64,000 bases of DNA from CAVUNY01 sp963768585 (GTDB taxonomy: Bacteria > Chloroflexota > Anaerolineae > Anaerolineales > Anaerolineaceae). This document shows, in pieces, positions 25,742-34,171 of this stretch. Below the pieces are notes generated by a model that was given only the letters and a program-made list of their open reading frames with translations, was not told the origin of the DNA and did not search any database. Numbering within the stretch: position 1 is the stretch's first letter; each line of letters opens with the position of its first letter. Position numbers and translations under genes: made by a program. Location of the stretch: contig CAVYIF010000023.1 in the NCBI GenBank assembly GCA_963768585.1, positions 1 to 64,000 on the forward strand. Direction: 5' to 3'.

Positions 25742-26737
25742 ATGGCATTAGATCCAACCAGCAACAAAGAAGTTAAAGAAATAGTTCGAGTGGAACACCT
25801 GAAAAAATTCTTTCCTGTGCGCGGCGGCATCTTTCAACGGGTGGTAGCCTGGGTGCAGGCAGTCGATGATGTCAGTTTTGCAATCCGCGAGGGTGAATGC
25901 CTGGGCATGGTGGGCGAATCGGGCTGTGGAAAGACGACCGTCGGGCGTACGATGCTGCGATTGATCGAACCGACCTCTGGCTCGGTGATCTATAATGGCA
26001 CGGATGTCTTTCAACTGCGCGGCGCTGACCTGAAAGCCATGCGGCGCAATATGCAGATTATTTTTCAGGATCCTTATGCTTCATTGGATCCGCGCATGCC
26101 GATCGGGGATTCGGTTATGGAGGGTTTAACGATCCACAATATTGGCAATCCCAGGGACCGCCAGGAAATTGTCATCCAGACTTTACAAAAAGTCGGCCTG
26201 GAAGATTACCATGCCCGGCGGTATCCTCACGAATTTTCCGGGGGGCAGCGCCAGCGGATTGGCATTGCGCGTGCCCTGGCGTTGACGCCCAGCTTTATTG
26301 TGTGTGATGAGCCGGTGTCGGCCCTGGATGTTTCGATCCAGTCGCAGGTGCTGAATATCTTAAGGGATTTGCAGAAAGAGCTTGGCCTGACCTACCTGTT
26401 TATCGCACACAACCTGAGCGTAGTCGAGCATATTTCTGACCGGGTGGCGGTGATGTACCTGGGCAAGATGGTTGAGCTGACCACCCGCACCGAAATCTTC
26501 CGGAACCCGCTCCATCCTTACACACAGGCGCTGATGTCGGCGATTCCCGTTCCGGATCCGCATCTGCGCCGCGAACGGATCATTCTCACCGGGGATGTAC
26601 CCAGCCCACTGCGTCCGCCTTCTGGGTGCCGGTTCCACCCGCGCTGCCCGGTGGCAATGGACCACTGCCAGATCGAAGAGCCGGTATTTAAAGAAGTCAG
26701 CCCCAACCACATGGTTGCCTGCTGGCGCGTTGCTTGA
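25742..26737 (+). CDS. peptide ABC transporter ATPase, second copy (F subunit)
   Basis: Paralogue of the F subunit at 17140. The 331 residues include Walker A GESGCGKTT, signature FSGGQRQR, Walker B IVCDEPVSALD and the oligo_HPY C-terminus with CRFHPRCPVA and CQIEEP. The start follows GAGG by seven bases, 15 bases after the D2 stop. The short interval to the receiver-roadblock gene at 26795 holds no clear terminator, so that gene may be co-transcribed. Confidence 0.9.
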   Translation: MALDPTSNKEVKEIVRVEHLKKFFPVRGGIFQRVVAWVQAVDDVSFAIREGECLGMVGESGCGKTTVGRTMLRLIEPTSGSVIYNGTDVFQLRGADLKAMRRNMQIIFQDPYASLDPRMPIGDSVMEGLTIHNIGNPRDRQEIVIQTLQKVGLEDYHARRYPHEFSGGQRQRIGIARALALTPSFIVCDEPVSALDVSIQSQVLNILRDLQKELGLTYLFIAHNLSVVEHISDRVAVMYLGKMVELTTRTEIFRNPLHPYTQALMSAIPVPDPHLRRERIILTGDVPSPLRPPSGCRFHPRCPVAMDHCQIEEPVFKEVSPNHMVACWRVA

Positions 26738-26794
26738 GAGAGGAAATTGGGGCGAAGTGCCATTAAGAAACCCAGCCCCATTTTATGGTGACCC

Positions 26795-27970
26795 ATGAAA
26801 CGAGTACTCATTGTTGACGACGCCCGAGAATTAGGCCGGCTGCTGCAGACGATTTTTTTGACATTGGATCCGACCCTGACGATCAATGTGGTGCCATCTG
26901 CTGAAGAAGCGCTGTTGATGGCAACCCGCATGCCGCTTGATTTGCTGGTCAGTGATATTCGCCTGCCGGGAATGTCTGGCTTTGAGCTGGTTAGAAAAAT
27001 CCGCGCGCGCCATCCCGAGCTTAAAGTTTTATTGATTACAGGGATGACTGAAACCAGCGTGGATGAAAACGTGCGCCAATTAAAGGTGGATGGCTTCTTT
27101 CGGAAACCGCTGGACATGGGTCGTTTTCTGGAGGCAACGCGACGCTGCCTGGATATCGCGTCGGGGACCCCGCTGACGCCTTTGGGCGGTCTGCCGGAAG
27201 CTTATGTAGAGGATGCTCGGAAAAAAGTTACCGGGCCTTTACCAGGACCAACCTCCGCCCCCGACAGCGTGGAAACGCCCCATGTCACCCTTTCGCAAAT
27301 TGTGGTGGGGCTGCGCCAGCGGGTAGGTGCGGCGGCGATATTTATTCTCGACGAACGCGGCCGGATTGTGGCCCAGGCCGGTGATGTACCGGATATACCG
27401 TTGGAGACCGAGTGGGCTGGTCCGGTGATGGCGGTGCTCAGCGCAGGTAGTAAAGTGGCGCGCCTGGTGGGGAATGAGATTTCACAGCACGCCATGGCCT
27501 TCCCTGGCAAAGATTACCATTTGGTGCTGGCTCCAGCCGGAGATTATGCCTTAATGGTGCTGGTCCATCCGGGGCGTTCGGCTCTACGGATGGCAGTAGC
27601 CGTGGAAGAGGCGCTGGATGCGCAGCAGTCGCTGCGCGAGGTGCTGCCAGGCATACCCCCCATGCTGACAGGCGTCCCTGAAGCTGCGGTTCCATCAGAA
27701 CAAGTGCCGGCTTCAATCGAACCACAGCCGGTGGAAGCGCTGGAGGATGATCTGGTCGTTGAGCCGCAATCAACCCTCGACAGGCAGTCCCTGGTTGATT
27801 TTGAAACCTTATTGTCTCAATCGGAAGAAGAACTCAAAGATAAAGACGTAGACGAGTTTTGGGATAAATTGTCGTTAAAAGGCCAACCCGGTCCGACTGA
27901 AAATCCAGATGCGCTTTCGTATGATCAGGCCCGTAAGTTGGGTCTGACGCCTAACGAGGATCAAACCTGA
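26795..27970 (+). CDS. response regulator with C-terminal roadblock-like domain
   Basis: Cytoplasmic regulator of 391 residues. The receiver (about 1-120) is complete: D8/D9 acidic pocket, phospho-acceptor D54 in VSDIRLPGMSG, T82 and K104 in the RKPL motif. After a linker, residues about 160-275 look like a roadblock/LC7 domain (FILDERGRIVAQAGDV, then ALMVLVHPG), the fold of MglB-type partners of small Ras-like GTPases. The C-terminal 100 residues are acidic and probably disordered. No DNA-binding domain is present, so the output is probably by protein contact. No GTPase gene is in the window. The roadblock call rests on pattern only. Ends at a good terminator. Confidence 0.65.
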   Translation: MKRVLIVDDARELGRLLQTIFLTLDPTLTINVVPSAEEALLMATRMPLDLLVSDIRLPGMSGFELVRKIRARHPELKVLLITGMTETSVDENVRQLKVDGFFRKPLDMGRFLEATRRCLDIASGTPLTPLGGLPEAYVEDARKKVTGPLPGPTSAPDSVETPHVTLSQIVVGLRQRVGAAAIFILDERGRIVAQAGDVPDIPLETEWAGPVMAVLSAGSKVARLVGNEISQHAMAFPGKDYHLVLAPAGDYALMVLVHPGRSALRMAVAVEEALDAQQSLREVLPGIPPMLTGVPEAAVPSEQVPASIEPQPVEALEDDLVVEPQSTLDRQSLVDFETLLSQSEEELKDKDVDEFWDKLSLKGQPGPTENPDALSYDQARKLGLTPNEDQT

Positions 27971-27984
27971 GCGTTTGCCCTGTC

Positions 27985-28021
27985 CGCCGAGATTATCCCT
28001 ACCAATCTCGGCGTTTTTTTT
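27985..28021 (+). terminator. intrinsic terminator after the receiver-roadblock gene
   Basis: Ten-bp stem (27985-27994 with 28004-28013) followed by eight T residues. Confidence 0.95.
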
Positions 28022-28070
28022 AGCGCTATTGCCAGTTTCGCTTTTTGTGTGTTAAAATCATGGGCATCGT

Positions 28071-28141
28071 TGGGGCGTAGTGCAATGGCAGCACACCAGC
28101 CTTTGGAGCTGTGGATCTTGGTTCGAGCCCAGGCGCCCCAG
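28071..28141 (+). tRNA. tRNA-Gln (anticodon TTG)
   Basis: A 71-base cloverleaf: acceptor TGGGGCG (28071-28077) with CGCCCCA (28134-28140) and discriminator G; D arm with the GTGC/GCAC stem; anticodon loop 28101-28107 with TTG at 28103-28105; T arm CTTGG, TTCGAGC, CCAGG (28117-28133). The U1-A72 pair is a hallmark of glutamine tRNAs and supports the identity. The 3' CCA is not encoded, so it must be added by the CCA-adding enzyme. Confidence 0.95.
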
Positions 28142-28149
28142 TCTCGAAC

Positions 28150-28192
28150 ATCCGGGTTAAGCATGATCACTCATGCTTAACCCGGATTGTTT
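28150..28192 (+). terminator. intrinsic terminator of tRNA-Gln
   Basis: Perfect 17-bp stem (28150-28166 with 28171-28187), TCAC loop, then TGTTTT. It starts nine bases after the tRNA. Confidence 0.95.
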
Positions 28193-28313
28193 TCAGCTAT
28201 AATAATAAACCAATGTTATTATCTTTCTGCTTGCGTTTCATGGGTTCCAGGGGAACATGCTTATCACCGACCCTGGTGGAAAGACCTGTTCGAGCAGATA
28301 TTCAGGAGTATTT

Positions 28314-29666
28314 ATGAAAGTTACTGCCCTTATTCTGGCAGCGGGTCACGGTACGCGCATGCGGTCCAGACTTCCCAAGATGCTGCATCCCCTGGCGGGA
28401 AAACCGCTCGTGATGCACGCCCTGGAAAACGCGGCCCTGGTGTGCGATGATGTACCGGTGGTGGTGGTAGGGCACGGCGAAGAGGCAGTGCGCCAGGCAG
28501 TAGGCGGCGCGGCCCGTTTTGCGGTACAGGAACAGCAGTTGGGCACCGGACACGCCGTGATGGCAGCCGAGCCGCTGCTTGCCGGTCAGACGGACCTGGT
28601 TTTGGTCACGTATGCGGATATGCCGCTGGTCAAACCAGAAACGATGCGCCGTATTATTGAACTGCAGAAAGAAAATCCGGGACCGGTCTCGATGTTGACG
28701 GTTGAACTGGATGACCCGCATGGGTTCGGACGGGTTGTACGCGGCCCCAATGGAACCGTGATCGCGATCGTCGAGGAGGCTCAGGCCGCCCCTGAGATCC
28801 TGGCGGTGCGTGAGTTGAACCCAAGTGTGTTTTGTTTTCGTTCGGATTGGTTGTGGCCGGCCTTACACCGCATCAAGATTTCCCCAAAAGGCGAATACTA
28901 CTTAACCGACCTGGTGGGGATCGCGGTTGCAGACGGCCTGGAGGTGCACGCGGTAAAAACCGAGGATGCAACCGAGGCTGTGGGCATCAATACCCGCGTC
29001 CATCTTTCGGAAGCCGAAGCCATCTTTCGCCGGCGGATTAATACTCACTGGATGTTAGAAGGGGTCACTCTAATCAATCCTGAATCTACTTATATCGAGC
29101 CCGGCGTGCGCATTGGCCGGGATTCGGTCATCTGGCCCAACACCTATCTGCGCGGCGCGACCACGATCGGTGAAGGTTGTGAAATTGGCCCCAATGCCAT
29201 CATTGAAGACAGCCAGGTGGGGAATAGCTGTAAAATTTTAGCTGCATTGATTGAAAAATCGGTTCTGGAAGACGAAGTAAGTATGGGGCCGTTTGCCCAT
29301 CTGCGCCCGGGGGTACATTTAGGGAAGGGTGTCCATATGGGCAACTTCGGTGAAATTAAGAATTCCAGCCTGTCTGCCGGGGTGAAGATGGGGCATTTCT
29401 CGTATATCGGCGATGCCACTATTGGTGAAGATGTCAACATTGGCGCAGGGACGATTACCTGCAATTATGATGGGGAAAAAAAGCATAAGACGGTGATCGG
29501 TGCCAAGGCTTTTATCGGTTCGGATACCATGCTGGTGGCTCCAGTCACGATTGGCGAAGGAGCCAGGACAGGGGCCGGGGCGGTCGTCACCCATGACGTA
29601 GGTGACCATGAAACAGTGGTTGGGGTGCCGGCAAGGCCCTTCCCGAAAAGAGATGCAGTTGAGTAA
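28314..29666 (+). CDS. glmU: bifunctional UDP-N-acetylglucosamine pyrophosphorylase / glucosamine-1-phosphate acetyltransferase
   Basis: Makes UDP-GlcNAc for peptidoglycan and glycans in two steps. The 450-residue protein has the nucleotidyltransferase motif LAAGHGTRM with the catalytic KMLHPL lysine (residues 6-25), the metal aspartate in TYADMPL, and a C-terminal left-handed beta-helix of hexapeptide repeats (about 250-445) with the acetyltransferase residues in RPGVHLGKG and NYDGEKKHKT. The ATG at 28314 follows AGGAG; the in-frame start at 28257 has no such site. It is first in a run glmU-corC-cdd-recO with overlapping starts, so these genes are probably one operon. Confidence 0.95.
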   Translation: MKVTALILAAGHGTRMRSRLPKMLHPLAGKPLVMHALENAALVCDDVPVVVVGHGEEAVRQAVGGAARFAVQEQQLGTGHAVMAAEPLLAGQTDLVLVTYADMPLVKPETMRRIIELQKENPGPVSMLTVELDDPHGFGRVVRGPNGTVIAIVEEAQAAPEILAVRELNPSVFCFRSDWLWPALHRIKISPKGEYYLTDLVGIAVADGLEVHAVKTEDATEAVGINTRVHLSEAEAIFRRRINTHWMLEGVTLINPESTYIEPGVRIGRDSVIWPNTYLRGATTIGEGCEIGPNAIIEDSQVGNSCKILAALIEKSVLEDEVSMGPFAHLRPGVHLGKGVHMGNFGEIKNSSLSAGVKMGHFSYIGDATIGEDVNIGAGTITCNYDGEKKHKTVIGAKAFIGSDTMLVAPVTIGEGARTGAGAVVTHDVGDHETVVGVPARPFPKRDAVE

Positions 29667-30957
29667 TACATTGTCCTTGTTTTTGGCGGTATTTTTGTTT
29701 GATCTGCTGGTTGCGGCGGTGCGTGCGGCATTGGTCCATGCCCGATTGCCGCACCTGATGGGATTGCGCGAGCAGAACCCCAACGCGATTGACCGGGCGA
29801 TTCATTTTCTGGATGATCCTCGCCTGCGCGTTACCTTGCGATTATCTGTGGCCCTGGTCCATTTTGTTCTGGCAGTACTGACCTGGCTGCTTCTGCTGGA
29901 ACTGTTTCCTCTGCTTCAAACCCCAGGGGTAGCTGCCGGGTTGCTGCTTGTGACCGGGGTGGTGGTGCTGGTGTTGGAATTTGCGATCGAGGGCCTGATT
30001 CTGCGGCAAACCGAAGCCTGGACGCTGCGCTTGTTATGGCTGGGTCGTCTGATTGATTTCATCATGAAACCGTTTACCTTGCTAATGGTCCGCCTGTTAG
30101 GGCCCAGCGCGGTTTTACAGCGCCAGCTTTCAGCGGTTACAGATGATGAATTGAAGAGCTGGGTCGAGGCCGGACAGCCCGAAGGCAGCCTGGAAAAAGG
30201 CGAACGCAAGATGATTTACTCGATCTTTCAGTTCGGAGAGACTCTGTGTCGAGAAATCATGGTGCCACGCATCGATGTGTACGGCCTGGAGGTGAGCACC
30301 TCGGTGCCGGATGCGATTGAAGCCTTTACCCGGTCTGGTCATTCGCGCATCCCGGTGTACGCCGATTCGATTGATAACATCCTGGGAATTTTGTATGCCA
30401 AGGATTTGCTGCGGGTGCGCCTCAACCCGGACAGCCCGGATATGATCCGCAAACAGCTGCGCCCGCCGTATTACGTCCCCGAAGCCAAGAAGGTGGATGA
30501 ACTGCTGCGAGAGATGCAGCTGCGCGGGGTGCACATGGCGATTGTGGTTGATGAGTACGGCGGTACAGCCGGGATTGTGACCCTGGAAGACATCGTTGAA
30601 GAGATTGTCGGTGAAATTCGGGATGAATACGATCAGGGTGAGGAACAGCTGTATCAAATGATCAGTCCCGATGAGTTTTCATTCATAGGCCGGATCGATC
30701 TGGATGATGTCAATGAACAGTTGGGTACGCACCTGACTAAAGATGTGGCGGATACTTTGGGCGGGTATATCTACGGCAAGATTGGCCGTGTGCCTACCGG
30801 CGGGGAAGAATTGGAAATCGAGGATTGGGGCCTGACCGTGGAACAGATCAGCGGGCGGCGCATCCGTATGGTGCGCGCACGGCGCAAAAAAGAAGACCAG
30901 CCGCAAGAGGAAACTACCCATGACGTTGACCAACGAGACCAAACAAAATCTGATTGA
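29653..30957 (+). CDS. CorC/HlyC-like CBS-domain membrane protein
   Basis: Integral membrane protein of 434 residues, possibly a divalent cation (Mg/Co) efflux or tolerance factor. Three or four hydrophobic helices occupy about residues 5-160; a cytoplasmic linker with EKGERKMIYSIFQFGE leads to a CBS pair (about 195-325) containing VPRIDV, GHSRIPVY and DEYGGTAGIVTLEDIVEEIVGEI, and the CorC_HlyC C-terminal domain (about 335-415) with GRIDLDDVN. The N-terminal helices differ from the usual CNNM domain in sequence. The start at 29653 overlaps the end of glmU by 14 bases. The C-terminus overlaps cdd by 38 bases. Confidence 0.85.
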   Translation: MQLSNTLSLFLAVFLFDLLVAAVRAALVHARLPHLMGLREQNPNAIDRAIHFLDDPRLRVTLRLSVALVHFVLAVLTWLLLLELFPLLQTPGVAAGLLLVTGVVVLVLEFAIEGLILRQTEAWTLRLLWLGRLIDFIMKPFTLLMVRLLGPSAVLQRQLSAVTDDELKSWVEAGQPEGSLEKGERKMIYSIFQFGETLCREIMVPRIDVYGLEVSTSVPDAIEAFTRSGHSRIPVYADSIDNILGILYAKDLLRVRLNPDSPDMIRKQLRPPYYVPEAKKVDELLREMQLRGVHMAIVVDEYGGTAGIVTLEDIVEEIVGEIRDEYDQGEEQLYQMISPDEFSFIGRIDLDDVNEQLGTHLTKDVADTLGGYIYGKIGRVPTGGEELEIEDWGLTVEQISGRRIRMVRARRKKEDQPQEETTHDVDQRDQTKSD

Positions 30958-31324
30958 CGCCGCGCTGCACGCGCGCCAATGGGCTTACACGCCCTATTCC
31001 CATTATGCAGTGGGGGCTGCCTTAATCACCGCTTCCGGCCGGGTATATGATGGGGTCAACATAGAAAACGCGGCCTATCCGACCACGATCTGTGCCGAAC
31101 GGGTGGCGGTCTTTAAGGCCGTGTCTGAAGGCGAGCGTGAGTTTTTGGCGATTGCCGTCGTCACATCAAACGCCGGTTCACCTTGCGGATCCTGCCGCCA
31201 GGTTTTGGCGGAATTTGGATTGGAAACCGTGGTCCTGATCGCCAACGCCGAAGGAAAATTAGTCCAGGAAACAACCGTGCGCGAACTGCTGCCGGGCGCT
31301 TTTACCCCCAAAGATTTGATTTGA
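30920..31324 (+). CDS. cdd: cytidine deaminase
   Basis: Zinc enzyme deaminating cytidine and deoxycytidine to uridines in pyrimidine salvage. The 134-residue protein has the family length for the homotetrameric form, with NIENAAYPTTICAERVA (zinc Cys and catalytic Glu of the CAE motif) and SPCGSCRQVL (the two other zinc cysteines). The start lies inside the 3' end of the CBS-protein gene, behind GAGGA, so translation is probably coupled. Confidence 0.95.
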   Translation: MTLTNETKQNLIDAALHARQWAYTPYSHYAVGAALITASGRVYDGVNIENAAYPTTICAERVAVFKAVSEGEREFLAIAVVTSNAGSPCGSCRQVLAEFGLETVVLIANAEGKLVQETTVRELLPGAFTPKDLI

Positions 31325-31354
31325 AATTAAACGAATTGCCCCAGGGCTTGCCGT

Positions 31355-32110
31355 ATGGAAAAAACACTTAAAGTCGAAGCAGTGGTGCTGCGCCACAGCG
31401 ATTGGGGCGAAGCGGACCGTTTGCTGGGGTTATTTAGTCGGGAGCGCGGCAAACTGAGGGCGGTCGCCAAGGGCGCGCGCAAGGTGCGCTCGCGCAAAGC
31501 GGGTCACCTGGAACCCTTCACCCGGGTCGCGCTCATGCTGGCCCGCGGGCGCGATTTTTGGATCGTGACCCAGGCTGATACGGTAGATGCCTACCAGCCC
31601 TTGCGGGAAGACCTGGTGCGCACCAGCTATGCCGGTTACGTGTTAGAACTGCTGGACCGCTTTACCTTTGAAGAGGGAGAGAACCGTTCTCTTTTTAATT
31701 TACTGGTCGATACGCTGCACCGGCTATCGATTGCCGCGGATCTGTTTATTCCCCTGCGTTATTATGAAATTCGCCTTTTGGATCATCTCGGCTTCAGACC
31801 GCAGCTGCAGGTGTGCGTGCAAGGTGGTGAAGAAATCCGCGCCGAGGACCAGTATTTTTCGGCCATGGCTGGCGGCGTGCTCTGCCCGCGCCACGGGCGG
31901 ACTGCACCTGAAGCACGCCCGATATCAGTGGACGCACTGCGCTTTTTACGGCACCTTCAACGAAGTTCTTATGCCGATGCCCGCCGGGCGCAGGTTTCCC
32001 AGCCGGTCCAAAAAGAAATGGAAGCGCTGATCCAGTATTATCTGACGTACCTGTTAGAGCGCAGTTTGAATACGCCTCATTTCATTCGCGAGATGAAAAA
32101 AGGTGGGTGA
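31355..32110 (+). CDS. recO: DNA repair protein RecO
   Basis: Recombination mediator that helps load RecA on SSB-coated gaps together with RecR. The 251-residue protein has the N-terminal OB fold (about 1-80) with the characteristic VLRHSDWGEADRLLGLFSRERGKLRAVAKG, cut here: VVLRHSDWGEADRLL and LRAVAKGARK are the clearest parts. A helical C-terminal domain follows. Two cysteines (CVQG near 150 and CPRH near 178) may be the remains of a zinc site, which in many RecO proteins has four cysteines. Thirty bases follow cdd; no separate promoter is visible. Confidence 0.9.
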   Translation: MEKTLKVEAVVLRHSDWGEADRLLGLFSRERGKLRAVAKGARKVRSRKAGHLEPFTRVALMLARGRDFWIVTQADTVDAYQPLREDLVRTSYAGYVLELLDRFTFEEGENRSLFNLLVDTLHRLSIAADLFIPLRYYEIRLLDHLGFRPQLQVCVQGGEEIRAEDQYFSAMAGGVLCPRHGRTAPEARPISVDALRFLRHLQRSSYADARRAQVSQPVQKEMEALIQYYLTYLLERSLNTPHFIREMKKGG

Positions 32111-32162
32111 TCTGGAAGGTGTTCTCAATCCTGACCATTCCGGATAAGCTCACCCAACCTCG

Positions 32163-32180
32163 ATTCTTGATATCAAGAAT
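32163..32180. promoter_or_regulatory. perfect 18-bp palindrome, candidate operator
   Basis: The sequence ATTCTTGATATCAAGAAT is a perfect palindrome and ends two bases before the -35 hexamer of the ABC exporter promoter. Position and symmetry suit a dimeric repressor or activator. Confidence 0.55.
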
Positions 32181-32182
32181 AG

Positions 32183-32211
32183 TTGATTTACGGATAATTT
32201 GTGCGTATAGA
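32183..32211 (+). promoter_or_regulatory. promoter of the ABC exporter operon
   Basis: TTGATT at 32183-32188, 17-base spacer, TATAGA at 32206-32211, followed by a short leader to the start codon at 32242. Confidence 0.6.
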
Positions 32212-32241
32212 TATTTATAATCAAAAACCGTGGAGAAAAAC

Positions 32242-33210
32242 ATGGACATTTCTGAATTTATGGTCATCCAGACCCGGGGCCTGACCAAAACGTTTAAAGA
32301 AGTTAGAGCTTTAGATCAGCTCAATCTAAACGTGCGTAAAAATTCTATCTTTGGTTTTCTGGGACCGAATGGGTCCGGCAAGAGTACCACGATCAAACTG
32401 CTGTTGGGATTGATCCGTCCCACGGCGGGGAGCGCATCGGTCTTTGGTGAGGATATTGGGTTGAGCAGCGTTTCGATCCGCAAGCGGATCGGATACCTGG
32501 CCCAGGACCCGCATTATTACGAATACATGACGGCGCGCCAGACCCTGCGTTATGTGGCGAAATTCTTTTACGATGGACCTAAGAACCTGATTGAAGATCG
32601 GGTGAGCGAAGTCCTGGACCTGGTTGGACTGGATGACAAAGCCGACCGCCCTATCCGGGGTTTTTCGGGCGGCGAACGCCAGCGTTTAGGAATCGCCCAG
32701 GCCCAGGTGAATTATCCGGATCTGCTCATCCTGGATGAACCGGCGGCGTCGCTTGACCCGCAGGGGCGGCATGATGTGTTGGAGGTGATGGAGCGCCTGC
32801 GCAAATACACGACCATTTTTTACTCGACGCATATCCTGGAGGATGTGCAGCGGGTGAGTGACACCGTGGCAATTTTGAACCACGGCAAGCTGATTGCAGA
32901 AGCCCCTATTGAGGAGCTGTTAGCGGGGGGCAACACTTCGGTGGTGTACTCGGTTTCACTCAAGGGCGAGACAGGCGCGGTTCAGAGCCGGGTGTCCAGT
33001 TTACCCTGGGTAAGCAGCCTTTCGACGGAGCCGTCCGATGGAGTTACCCGATGGCAGGTCAGTATTAGCGATGAGGCGGAAGCCGAAAAGCATTTACTGC
33101 GCTTGATTCTGGAAGATCCGGGCCTGACGGTGACCCAGTTTGGTCGGAAAACATACAACCTGGAAGAGGTCTTCTTAAGCCTGGTTGAAGGGAGTGATAA
33201 AAATGGCTGA
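32242..33210 (+). CDS. ABC-2 type exporter ATPase
   Basis: ATPase of a two-gene export system. The 322-residue protein has Walker A GPNGSGKST (about 37-45), signature FSGGERQRLG, Walker B LLILDEPAASLDP and the switch histidine in YSTHILEDV, followed by a C-terminal extension of about 90 residues typical of CcmA/NatA-type drug or lipid exporters. I chose the ATG at 32242 over the GTG at 32230 because GTGGAG serves as its ribosome site. The next gene starts inside its 3' end. Substrate unknown. The palindrome upstream suggests it is regulated on its own. Confidence 0.9.
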   Translation: MDISEFMVIQTRGLTKTFKEVRALDQLNLNVRKNSIFGFLGPNGSGKSTTIKLLLGLIRPTAGSASVFGEDIGLSSVSIRKRIGYLAQDPHYYEYMTARQTLRYVAKFFYDGPKNLIEDRVSEVLDLVGLDDKADRPIRGFSGGERQRLGIAQAQVNYPDLLILDEPAASLDPQGRHDVLEVMERLRKYTTIFYSTHILEDVQRVSDTVAILNHGKLIAEAPIEELLAGGNTSVVYSVSLKGETGAVQSRVSSLPWVSSLSTEPSDGVTRWQVSISDEAEAEKHLLRLILEDPGLTVTQFGRKTYNLEEVFLSLVEGSDKNG

Positions 33211-34048
33211 TAACCTTCCTGGCTCAAACGCTGCCCCGGCAATCGAACACCGCAAACTGCGCCCCTATTCCGGCAACGCAAGGTTGAGCGGGTTTAGCAA
33301 CATGTTCAATAAGGAAATGGGTGACTGGTTCCAAACCCGGCGTTGGATTGTGCAAACAATCCTGTGGGTAGCATTACTCAATGGTTTTCTGGCGTTCATC
33401 CTTTTCGTGGTACCCGAAATCAACCGCAGCCAGGGGGATACAACTTCGATGGGCGATTTGATGGTGCTCGGGGTGTCGTTTCTCTTAAACTTCGCCGTCA
33501 TCGCAGGTTCGATTGGCACGCTGATTCTCGCCCAGGATGAAGTCGTAGGAGAAAAACAGACCGGAACGGCAGCCTGGATCTTATCCAAACCGATCGCGCG
33601 GATGTCCTTCATCCTGAGCAAACTGGCTGCCAATGGGCTGGGCATACTGATCTTCATCCTGTTAATCCCGGGTCTGATCGGGATTGTGGAAATTTCGGCA
33701 GCCGCCGGCAAACTGGTGGCGATTCCGGGGTATTTCCTGGGCCTCGGCGTGGTTTATCTGGGCCTCTTGTTCTACCTGACTTTTTCGTTGATGCTGGGGA
33801 CCTTGTTTCCAGGTCGTGGGCCGGTGATTGGGATCGGGCTGGGGCTGCTGTTTAGCGGGTCGATCGTGATTTCCTTCGTTCCCGATATCGCGTACTTCTT
33901 GCCCGTTGACTTTCAAAACATTGCCCCTCAGGTGGCCCTGGGTCAGACCCTGTCTCAGGTAGCACAGATCGAAATCGCGGCTACCGCTGCCTGGTGCATC
34001 GTTTTTATGCTGGTCGCCTTATGGCGTTTTGAAAGGCAAGAATTGTAA
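33203..34048 (+). CDS. ABC-2 type exporter permease
   Basis: Membrane partner of the preceding ATPase, 281 residues with six predicted hydrophobic helices between about 50 and 275 and a cytoplasmic N-terminal tail. The stretch EVVGEKQTGTAAWILSKPI is the conserved amphipathic segment of NosY/ABC-2 permeases. The ATG at 33203 follows GGGAG and overlaps the ATPase gene by eight bases. The transported compound cannot be inferred. Confidence 0.85.
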   Translation: MADNLPGSNAAPAIEHRKLRPYSGNARLSGFSNMFNKEMGDWFQTRRWIVQTILWVALLNGFLAFILFVVPEINRSQGDTTSMGDLMVLGVSFLLNFAVIAGSIGTLILAQDEVVGEKQTGTAAWILSKPIARMSFILSKLAANGLGILIFILLIPGLIGIVEISAAAGKLVAIPGYFLGLGVVYLGLLFYLTFSLMLGTLFPGRGPVIGIGLGLLFSGSIVISFVPDIAYFLPVDFQNIAPQVALGQTLSQVAQIEIAATAAWCIVFMLVALWRFERQEL

Positions 34049-34070
34049 AAGTTCGACAGCATCATTATGG

Positions 34071-34104
34071 CGACGGTGAGGACCCTTCCTCACCGTCGTT
34101 TTTT
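34071..34104 (+). terminator. intrinsic terminator after the exporter operon
   Basis: Perfect 12-bp stem (34071-34082 with 34087-34098), CCCT loop and six T residues. Confidence 0.95.
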
Positions 34105-34171
34105 GTGGAGAGAGAGCGGTTCTGGTTTGCGGTTATAATACCTGCAATTAACCTATTCTGCGGGAGTGTGT

